Source of the DNA: Lichenostomus cassidix
Lineage: Eukaryota > Chordata > Aves > Passeriformes > Meliphagidae
NCBI GenBank assembly: GCA_008360975.2
Contig: CM039183.1
Span: forward strand, 9,699,762-9,763,761
Direction of reading: 5' to 3'
Length of the DNA: 64,000 bases
Position 1 is the stretch's first letter; the number at the start of each line of letters is the position of its first letter. The translations under genes were made by a program, and so were the position numbers. Below the pieces are notes generated by a model that had not been told where the DNA came from, ran no database searches, and saw nothing but the letters and a program-made list of their open reading frames with translations. Positions 12,601-38,406 of the stretch are shown piece by piece.

Positions 12601-13216
12601 AACTGGCATGTTTCAACAGTCTGAAGGACTTTAATTTTGTATAAACTGTTACAAACAATACAACTGTTGTGCTGTTCAGTTGCCTTTTACATTAACTGTA
12701 GAATCATTACTCTCTAGACTACAGAAGTTAATGTTGCAATAATTAATATTCTTAGTTGGAATGGAATTGGGGGTTTAAGTCTAGATAAGCCTAGGATTAC
12801 AGCAAGAGAATAGATGTTTTAAATGCCTAATTCCTGCTGAGTTTTCTGAACTCATGGTTTGATCTCCCTTCCCTAGAACTAGTTTTACACCCAGCAGTAA
12901 TCCTGTTATGGATGATCACTGCTGTAAAATAAACCACATCCATAGCATTGAGTTTTGAACTGATACTTAAAATATCTAATCCACGCATGGGATTGGAACA
13001 TGTATTGTAGCAATTGTGTGCCAAAGTCCTAAACAGGCCCTGTCTGCTTGTGTAGACACTCCAGGTGGATGTGATGGGGTCAGATTCTAATCTTGTCTGT
13101 TTCACTGCAGGCTGGTTACTTCAGATGTGGCTTTTTACACTGGAAACCTTCAAGCTCTGAAAGGCCTTAACAACTTAGACCTAAACATGGCTGAAATCTG
13201 GGAGCAGAAGAGGTGA
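538..13216 (+). CDS. VPS54: VPS54, C-terminal part (last eight coding exons; 5' part lies outside the window)
   Basis: VPS54 is a subunit of the GARP complex, which tethers endosome-derived vesicles at the trans-Golgi network. Joining 538-601, 2438-2543, 5927-6014, 6927-7048, 7153-7233, 10357-10464, 11328-11422 and 13111-13216 gives one open frame of 255 complete residues ending in TGA. It matches the C-terminal quarter of the 977-residue human protein as I know it: blocks such as ATEERKPAE, EYCQCVDNIPSITTDML, RHFDHITKDYHDHIAEISAK and the terminal LDLNMAEIWEQKR are present. Every junction has AG/GT borders and keeps the frame. The segment covers the Vps54-like C-terminal domain, a helical bundle. 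The Leu eleventh from the end, changed to Gln in the wobbler mouse, is intact. The stop TGA is followed at once by TAA. Identification is very secure; only the part upstream of 538 is missing. Confidence 0.97.
602..2437 (+). other. VPS54 intron
   Basis: Non-coding, with an antisense CR1 fragment at about 951-1300. Nothing else recognised. Confidence 0.85.
951..1300 (-). mobile_element. CR1 LINE 3' fragment
   Basis: It reads as the reverse complement of a CR1 3' end: the typical phrases aaaggtcatcttgtccacc, ctgggcagcctgtgcca and cttctctccaggctggacagc occur in order. Truncated, no coding capacity, old judging by divergence. Borders are approximate. Confidence 0.85.
2438..2543 (+). CDS. VPS54: VPS54 coding exon 2 in window
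   Basis: Acceptor ctctttcag, donor gtatgg. It completes the Gly codon and reads TVLLLIRIILEYCQCVDN, then IPSITTDMLTRLSDLLK, nearly identical to the human segment. It ends in phase 0. Confidence 0.96.
2544..5926 (+). other. VPS54 intron
   Basis: 3.4 kb non-coding with one antisense CR1 fragment (about 3987-4465) and a short TA/CA-rich patch near 3135-3175. Nothing else recognised. Confidence 0.85.
3987..4465 (-). mobile_element. CR1 LINE 3' fragment
   Basis: It opens with tcatagaataatttagattgg, the complement of the CR1 terminal ATTCTATGA motif, then carries ctcctgggcagcctgttcc, cttcttctccaggctgggtgcc and gggcccaaactgagcac. These are CR1 3' landmarks in antisense order. The right border is approximate. 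Confidence 0.88.
5927..6014 (+). CDS. VPS54: VPS54 coding exon 3 in window
   Basis: Preceded by a strong tract of about 15 T and tctcacag; donor gtatgg. It reads YFNSRSCQLVLGAGALQ, then VVGLKTITTKNL, and ends with one base of an Ala codon. Confidence 0.96.
6015..6926 (+). other. VPS54 intron
   Basis: 0.9 kb non-coding; holds a two-copy 26-bp tandem duplication at 6175-6225. Confidence 0.85.
6175..6225 (+). repeat. 26-bp tandem duplication
   Basis: Two adjacent near-identical copies, each beginning tagttt and containing aaactatctcctg; they differ at about two internal positions. A local duplication within a VPS54 intron. Confidence 0.8.
6927..7048 (+). CDS. VPS54: VPS54 coding exon 4 in window
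   Basis: Acceptor ggattcacag, donor gtaatt. It reads (A)LSSRCLQLIVHYIPIIRA, then HFEARLQPKQFSMLRHFDHITK, the core of the Vps54-like C-terminal domain. 122 bases, ending in phase 0. Confidence 0.96.
7153..7233 (+). CDS. VPS54: VPS54 coding exon 5 in window
   Basis: Acceptor cccttacag, donor gtaatg, 27 codons in phase 0: DYHDHIAEISAKLVAI, then MDSLFDKLLSK. The residues match human as recalled. Confidence 0.96.
7234..10356 (+). other. VPS54 intron
   Basis: 3.1 kb of non-coding DNA. Scattered short open frames are on both strands without family resemblance. No repeat family recognised. Confidence 0.8.
10357..10464 (+). CDS. VPS54: VPS54 coding exon 6 in window
   Basis: Acceptor tatttccag, donor gtgaat, 36 codons: YEVKAPVPSTCFRNICKQM, then AKMHEAIYDLLPEEQTQ. 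It differs from human only at conservative positions. Confidence 0.96.
10465..11327 (+). other. VPS54 intron
   Basis: 0.86 kb, nothing recognised. Confidence 0.8.
11328..11422 (+). CDS. VPS54: VPS54 coding exon 7 in window
   Basis: Acceptor cttctag, donor gtgagt. It reads MLFLRINASYKLHLKRQ, then LAHLNVVNDGGPLN, plus two bases of a Gly codon finished in the last exon. Confidence 0.96.
11423..13110 (+). other. VPS54 last intron
   Basis: 1.7 kb, non-coding. Contains a short tRNA T-arm look-alike near 12515-12533, which I rejected as a tRNA. Confidence 0.8.
13111..13216 (+). CDS. VPS54: VPS54 last coding exon with stop
   Basis: Acceptor tttcactgcag. It reads (G)LVTSDVAFYTGNLQALKG, then LNNLDLNMAEIWEQKR, and a TGA at 13214-13216 with an adjacent TAA. 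The wobbler-equivalent Leu is the one in DLNM. Confidence 0.97.
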
Positions 13217-13725
13217 TAATCCATTGGGAGCAGTCACTTGGCTCTGACAACAGACTGACTTTCTTCTAAGCAGCGTGACGACAGTGAGGTGAATACTTGA
13301 GCCCAGAGCCCCAGAAAGGGCAGGATTGAGAGTTGGGGGAGCTTAGAGGGAGCTGCAGGGAGAGATCCTTCCAGTGTCCTTCAGCAAGAAACAAGTGATC
13401 AGCTGTCTGTGCAATGTTTTTTCATTCTCTCTGGAAACAGACTCAGGTTTCTTTGGACCAAATCCAAAAGAACACATAGCTGTAACACAGCTGTAGTTGT
13501 CTAGAATGCTCTGTATATCTTTATATTAAAAAGATGCTTTGCATTTCTTCTAGTGCAATGAAATTCACATGGTGTCCCACCTTATTTAATGATGGTACAA
13601 TATAAAAATCTTGCAGTTGGAACTCTGTAGAAAATGTTTTTTTCTCTATGAAACTATGCTGTTCTAAAATTTATTTTTTTACAGAAACTTTATATAAATA
13701 AATGTCTTTTGATTGCTCGCAAATA
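13217..13725 (+). other. VPS54: VPS54 3' untranslated region (proximal form)
   Basis: Non-coding DNA from the VPS54 stop to just beyond the first AATAAA. The end point is inferred from the usual 10-30 base distance between signal and cleavage site. A longer form to about 14310 is possible (signal at 14287). Confidence 0.7.
13697..13702 (+). terminator. VPS54 poly(A) signal AATAAA
   Basis: First perfect AATAAA downstream of the VPS54 stop, 481 bases after it, followed by a T-rich stretch (tgtcttttgattg) suited to a downstream element. Confidence 0.75.
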
Positions 13726-14310
13726 GGATTCAGCTTTGTTAGGGAGCAGTCCTGTTCCAGGGGATTTCTCACAACCTAAAAGCTGAAGACAGGATTTCCT
13801 AAGAAAGGGCCAGTTCCCCAAAGCCATTCCCCGTGGGACAGAAGAGTGAGCTGACCCTTGTTAGCAGTGACAGGGTAACAGTGGGACTCCTGAGGAAACT
13901 GGGAGAAAGGCTGCTGCAAAGATGGTCACCTCCAGCTGCCCATGGCTAGCCAGCAGGGAAGGACAAGGACACAAAGAACAGGGCAGGAAGAATTTGAAAG
14001 TTTTAGGCTGCTTATAAAAGGTTGCACCATTAAGGAAAGTGCAGCTGAAATCAATGTATTTCAGAGTTTTTAATACTACCTTTCACAGCCTGGAGGCTGC
14101 CAGTACTCAGTCCAAGTGCCTGCGTTTCTCACCTCACCCCTCTGTACCTGACCCTGGTCGAGTGCCTAACCCTGAGATGATCATGTCTGATGGAATGGTC
14201 TCTGCTGCAGTGTGTGTGTGCCAGTGGTGCCCTCAGCCAGGCATGCTGTCCTGGTAGCATAACACATGTCATTAATTGTCAGTCAAAATAAAGCTCTAAA
14301 ATCACAGTTG
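13726..14310. other. Convergent gap between VPS54 and UGP2
   Basis: About 0.6 kb between the proximal VPS54 end and the distal UGP2 end. No gene or repeat recognised; it may be transcribed if VPS54 uses its distal signal. Confidence 0.6.
14287..14292 (+). terminator. Possible distal VPS54 poly(A) signal AATAAA
   Basis: Perfect + strand AATAAA followed by cacag and gttgttttt, a good cleavage and GU-rich arrangement. Another AATAAA lies at 14366-14371. It could serve a longer VPS54 transcript; use is inferred only. Confidence 0.4.
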
Positions 14311-14328
14311 TTTTTAAAGACCAACTTC

Positions 14329-14334
14329 TTTAAT
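14329..14334 (-). terminator. UGP2 distal poly(A) signal ATTAAA
   Basis: + strand TTTAAT, ATTAAA in the UGP2 sense, followed by aaaacaactgtgatttt, a plausible cleavage site and GU-rich element. It directly faces the + strand AATAAA at 14287. Confidence 0.5.
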
Positions 14335-14932
14335 GATACATACCAGTGTTATACTAAGCTTATAAAATAAAGTTGTCTGCATGTAAATACAAGAGAAACA
14401 TTAAGAAATCAATAGTGATCAGGACAGGGATTTCAATTCCTGTACAAATTTAGAAACTCAGGAGAAGATAAATTAACATACATGGCTGTGACAATATGAA
14501 CATAGGTGTAGTCAACGTGATCCATTTGTTGAAAAAAAGAGGGCAGATCAAGGATTAAGATATTAACAGGAGATCCAGTCTTAAATGGGATGTGAAAAAG
14601 CAAACACCACACGTGGCTACTGAGGCATTTTTCTCAAGTATTGGATTCTTTGGGCAAGTTTGGAACACGGATGATTCCCACTCTCACGATACGGAAATGG
14701 AGGTATTGACAGCCTTACCCCAGTACCTCGATGTACAACTGGGACAGGACATCCCACTTGTACTTTGGGGGGGGTTGAAGAGGGCTACAGCTTGTGAGCA
14801 CATGAAATACAGGGTTTTAAGAGCCTGTTTAGCAGTAGTGAAACTTTTGGTTTTCAACTGTGTCTTCCTAAAACGTCACAGGAGTTGCCAACCATGTTGT
14901 CCCACGTGTATTGCTTCACAGCTTTATTTCTG

Positions 14933-14938
14933 CAGTTA
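14933..14938 (-). terminator. UGP2 proximal poly(A) signal AATAAA
   Basis: + strand TTTATT, AATAAA in the UGP2 sense, about 350 bases after the stop. First canonical hexamer met by the UGP2 transcript. Confidence 0.55.
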
Positions 14939-15286
14939 CAAGCAATTCAAAACTACTGAATGGTCGAGGCAAGCCTCTGAACTTCTTATCAAAGAAGATC
15001 TGTCCATCTTCCAGCAAGACAAACAGTATTGCACTTCAAGGTTGTATTAACTGAGTTACAGAATCTCTTTAAGGACTGAAGCATTACTTACGCACATCCA
15101 TGGCGCTATGTGGCTGCTTAAAGATAAGCAAGAGAAATTAATTTTAAATTAATACTGCAGGGTACTGTGAAGATGACAAAGCATAGGCCCTCTCTGTACT
15201 TAGATTTCTAATGCTTAAAAGGTTCTTCCACGCTGAGGCTGGATTGGCACAGCAGCCCCAGCCCTGACCGTGCCCTCTCCCTGGAC

Positions 15287-34318
<19,032 letters not shown>

Positions 34319-34560
34319 TTTCGCTCTTTACCAAACCAGCGCTCGGGTACAAACAGAGCGCCCCGCTCGGGGGGTTCCGCCCCGCGGCGGGCGGCCGAGG
34401 GCCGGAGCGCGGCTGCCGCCCGTGCGGAGGCTGCGGCGGGAGAGGCGGCGACCCCGGCCTCGCTGGCAGCTCCCGCCCGCCCGCCGCGCTGCCCCTCCGC
34501 CGAGCAGTCCCTCCCGGGCCGGCGGGCGGGCGGCGAACCCCGAGCAATTTAAATTTCATC
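34319..34560 (-). other. UGP2: UGP2 probable 5' untranslated region and core promoter
   Basis: GC-rich run upstream of the start codon. The AT patch at 34545-34560 reads ATGAAATTTAAATTG in the UGP2 sense and could act as a weak TATA-like element, with initiation about 25-30 bases downstream. This is inference. Confidence 0.4.
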
Positions 34561-34696
34561 AATGGAAGAGGCGGACCCGCCGCGCCCCGGGTTTCGCCAC
34601 CCCCGACCCTCCCCTCCCCTCCCCGCCGGGCCGGGCCGCCCGCCTCCCCGGGGAGCTCCCGCCGCGGCTCCTCCCCGCTCCGGGACGCGATGGCAC

Positions 34697-34714
34697 GGGA
34701 CGGGCCGGGCCGGG
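34697..34714 (+). other. G-quadruplex motif
   Basis: GGGACGGGCCGGGCCGGG: four G3 runs with two-base loops within the UGP2 promoter, on the strand that is the template for UGP2. Confidence 0.6.
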
Positions 34715-34989
34715 CCGGCGAGGCCGCCCCGCGCTGCGCCCGCCCCGCGAGGGGCCGCCGGGCCGGGGAGCCGCCCCGCCCCACCGCCGCCCCGGGCCGG
34801 GCCGCGCCGCCGGGCCTCCCCCTGTCCCGGGCCGGGCGGTGCCGGCGGCGGCCGCGCCGAACCCACCTCGTCCTGCGGCACCGCGGGCGGGGGGCGGGAC
34901 CCGCGTGCCGCGCGCGCCCCCGCCCAGCCCCTCCCCCCGCCGCGGGGCGGCGCTCGCGCCCATCCCGGCGGGCCCCTCGCGCGCCAGCG

Positions 34990-35006
34990 CCGGAAGTGGG
35001 CGGGGC
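34990..35006 (+). promoter_or_regulatory. ETS/GABPA site with overlapping GC box
   Basis: CCGGAAGTG at 34990-34998 is a perfect ETS-family core and runs straight into GGGCGGGGC, an SP1 GC box. Such pairs usually sit close to start sites of CpG-island promoters. It is about 670 bases upstream of the UGP2 ATG. Confidence 0.55.
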
Positions 35007-35053
35007 CCGGGGCTCGGTCCTCACGGTGCGGTGCGGGCAGGAGGGACGCGGGG

Positions 35054-35300
35054 CGGGAGGGGAACGCACTGACCTGCTGCTGCTGCAGCCGCAGCACGGG
35101 AGGGAAATGCACTGACCGCAGCACGGGAGGGAAATACACTGACCTGCTGCTGCTGCTGCAGCCGCAGCACGGGAGGGGAATGCACTCACCGCAGCACGGG
35201 AGGGAAATACACTGACCCGCTGCTGCTGCAGGCACAGCACAGGAGGGAAATACACTGACCGCAGCACGGGAGGGGAATGCACTCACCGCAGCACGGGAGG
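35054..35300. repeat. 27-bp minisatellite with CTG tracts
   Basis: Seven copies of a unit built on gcagcacgggaggg followed by aaat(a/g)cactgacc start at 35091, 35118, 35164, 35191, 35232, 35261 and 35288; a partial copy precedes them. Basic spacing is 27, with (CTG)3-5 insertions enlarging some gaps. Because 27 is a multiple of 3, false open frames with a nine-residue period appear on both strands. In the UGP2 sense two copies carry GCG|GTGAGT. Confidence 0.9.
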
Positions 35301-35424
35301 CTCGGGGGACCTCCTCGCCCCACAGCTCCCTGACAGGAGGCTGCGGCCCGGCGGCACTCGGGCTGCTCTCCCAGGCAAACGGCGGCAGGATGAGGGGACC
35401 TCGCCTTGAGTTGCGCCAGCGGAG

Positions 35425-35646
35425 GGGTTTGGTTGGACATTAGCTGGAATTTCTTCACAGAAAGGGTCATTAGACACTGGAATGAGCTGCCCAGGGAGGT
35501 GCTGGAGTCACTGTCCCTGCAGGTGTTGAAGGAAAGGCTGGCTGTGGCACTCAGTGCCATGGTCTGACTGACACCGTGCTGTTGGGCCACAGGTTGGGCT
35601 CGATGAGCTCAGAGGGCTTTCCCAACCTGATTGATTCTGTGATTCT
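35425..35646 (+). mobile_element. CR1 LINE 3' end
   Basis: Contains gctggaatttcttcacag, cactggaatgagctgccc, gggaggtgctggagtcactg and ggttgggctcgatgagctc, and ends in TGATTCTGTGATTC. Sense is +. It lies just upstream of the UGP2 promoter and adjoins the minisatellite. Confidence 0.93.
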
Positions 35647-36694
35647 TTTAAGTATTTCTGATTTATGGAGGTAGCATGAGTTAAAGCATCTCTGCCCATG
35701 GCTTTCCATCCCGGGTTCATGGCCATGTTCAGTGCCGTGCTGGTGCAGTGCCTGTGGCAAGCACTGAGGTCCACTGGACCTAGGCACATCCCTTTTCATT
35801 TTGTACTGCCAGAGAGTACAGGGCTCACTGCATGCTGCTTTCTTGGCATCAGGGAAGATGCTGCTCTTTCTGCCCTGGATCCACCAGGAAAAAGCCCAGG
35901 ATTCACTCCAGAACTTCAGCAAAATCCTGATTTTTTTCTCCAGGCACTGAAAGGAGCTTGCTGTTATCTTAAATGGAAGAGCAGCCCTACTCCTGCCCTT
36001 CCACTGTTAATTCAAATGCTTTGATTTAAACCTGTTGCTCTATTCCTACAGCTCAGCTTTGCTATGATCCCACATCCAACACCTGCAAGCCAAAAACACA
36101 ACCTGGGTGATCTCTGGATAGGGCTGGGGCAACTTTTGTGCAGCTGACCTTTCAAAGGATAATTACAGGCATAAATTACAGGGTAATAAGCAGAGATAAC
36201 TATTTATCTGCCAGCAATAAAACTAATTCCAGTGACCTGTCTCACTGTGGTGGATCCAGGGAAAAACTCTCCCTCCTATACTTTGTTTCATGGAAAGAAG
36301 GGCATGATCAAGACTGTCACTGAGGGTGGAGGTAACCAGAACCAACCCATCCAAAACCAGCAAATTCTGGTGAAGCTCTTGAGCTAGACTAAACTGAGGG
36401 AGAGGTTTATCTCACAGGACACAGGCAAGCTGCTCGTGCAGCCTCCTGGTGTCACTGCTCCCAAAATGCCAACCAGGGATGTGCAGGGAGCAGCATCCTG
36501 GCAGCCCATCTACCTGCACCAACATTTTGGGTTAAATAGGCACAGGAATGGCAAAGAGAGGTCTAAATGCCCCAAATGAAAATAAGCCTTTGCTCCCTTC
36601 ATGCCTGATATCACCATCTCAGCCTGGGGGTTCAGCATCTTCCAGGAACACAAAGTAACAAAGGCACCAAACTCAAACCAAATGCCTGGTTTTA

Positions 36695-36741
36695 TGCCTC
36701 ATAAATAAACTACCTCGTAAATATGCCTCATAAATAACTAC
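36695..36741 (+). repeat. 29-bp spaced duplication
   Basis: tgcctcataaataaactac is followed 29 bases on by tgcctcataaataactac. Local tandem duplication. Confidence 0.75.
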
Positions 36742-37249
36742 AGTAGCAGTGATTTCCTTGGGTTTCATCGGCTGAGATGCTTACACCAATGCAATACGCT
36801 GCCAAAAGCACTGGTCCTGTCCCTCCCTTTACTCCAGCCCTTCTCCCCATCCCAGTTTTGGCTCAGCACTGGCAGTTTTTGGCTGGGGCAGTTGTGTTTG
36901 GATGGGCTAACTCCTGGCTTGCAAATGGGTGGTGACAAGGGGAGCTGGAAAAGTCCTTCTGAATACCCAGCATCAACCTTTCATCTCACTCGTTTATTTC
37001 TTCCTTAGCTTTCCTTATTCAGTTTCACACTGAGGACATTTATTTTCCCTCTCTCCTCTGATTTTCAGCCACTTCGTTTATTGCCAATTAACTGACTTGT
37101 TTGAGCTGAGCAGGGTGAGCAGATAATGGAAATCTGGGTGTTTATGGGGAAAAGACAGTGCAAATGCCAAAGAAATATGGCCAGGAGGCAGATGGAAAGC
37201 CAAGGTGTGAACATTTTAATTTACTGACTAGGGAAGAATAGAAAAAACT

Positions 37250-37264
37250 TTGTTGTTGTTGTTG
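37250..37264 (+). repeat. (TTG)5 microsatellite
   Basis: Five TTG units at the edge of the TA-rich block. Confidence 0.85.
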
Positions 37265-37295
37265 TCCAAATAATATAAATAGTGACACAGCTGTT

Positions 37296-37800
37296 TTATG
37301 GCCATATCTCTGTTAATTGTATATATAATAGTGATATATAGTATAAATATAGATTTATGTATAATATGCATATTATATTGATACATAATACATTTACATA
37401 ATATATTGTAGCATGTATATATGTAATAATAAATATGTGTGATAATATATATGTATGTAGTAATATGTGTATATTATTTCTATATCTTATGCATATTATA
37501 CACATATTATACATTTTTCTATGTTATCTAAATATGTATTTACAATATTATCTACAATATAAATATATATTTGTAAATCCAGGAATTTATATTATATGCA
37601 TATAATTCCAGGTGCATCTAGGCATCCAGCAAACCTACATGGATCCCTAAGGATGTATGTGTGTATATAATATAAATATTTATTACTTATAGACTTGTGT
37701 ATATTTGTATACATTTATATTATGGATACATGTATTTACACAGTCTATAAAACCTGTATGATATATATAGTTATATATTGTAATTTTTCTTTTAATTTTT
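37296..37800. repeat. TA-rich low-complexity block
   Basis: About 0.5 kb dominated by TA, ATA and TGTATA words, with few G or C. Many short imperfect palindromes. Its short reading frames on the - strand are low-complexity artefacts. Confidence 0.85.
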
Positions 37801-38294
37801 CCTTTTTTATTTTGGCTGAAGAAGTCAGCGAGTGACTGGGCAGCAGTAAAAGTCAACCTCCGGGCCCCCTTGGGTGAGGCACACGGTGCACCTGAGCTCC
37901 TGTTTGTCCAGGGAGTGCAGCAGCCGCCCTGCCCGACACATTCCCGGTTGCTCCGGAGCTTTGTTTCCTGACCAACACCCATTCGCAGCATTTCCCACAC
38001 AAGCGGAGGCTCATCAGCAAGCTGCTCCCACTCCCGCTAGCCCTTCCAACTGTCCCCGCGGGCTGGGGAGCAGCCGAGTTCAAACAATCCATGCTCGGGC
38101 ATCAGCCGGGGAGGACGTAAAGCATTAATGAGTTTAATAGCATCAAACAGACCAAAGCTTTCCAAGTGCATCATTAAAAAACATCCCTGCGGCACCGGTC
38201 TGTGATACCCCAGGGCTTCAACATGGGGTGCAGAAACCTGTGCCTGCATTCCTCTGAAATCCCTCCCCAGTGTTTAAAAAGGTATAAAACCCCA

Positions 38295-38406
38295 CATTTT
38301 ATTTTATTTTATTTTAGGAAACAGGGCTCTCCCTGCCCATGCTCTGCTCGCACAGCCATTGTTCAACTCCACCTGGTTCAATGCTGGAATAAAATAAAAT
38401 AAAATG
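38295..38406. repeat. Perfect 19-bp inverted repeat of ATTTT units
   Basis: Left arm 38295-38313 is (C)ATTTT repeated; right arm 38388-38406 is its exact reverse complement built of AAAAT units. The arms enclose 74 bases of non-repetitive DNA. Confidence 0.9.

Larger units (their letters stand above)
14311..15286 (-). other. UGP2: UGP2 3' untranslated region
   Basis: Region from the UGP2 stop to just past the distal ATTAAA. Two signals allow a form of about 0.37 kb or one of about 1 kb. The open frame on the other strand at 14592-15050 has no family resemblance and is a shadow. Ends are inferred. Confidence 0.65.

Noticed and set aside
14592..15050. 152-codon + strand open frame
   Set aside because: It is antisense within the UGP2 3'UTR and lacks any recognisable domain or codon pattern.
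37296..37514. - strand frame rich in Ile/Tyr resembling a membrane peptide
   Set aside because: It is the translation of the TA-rich low-complexity block.
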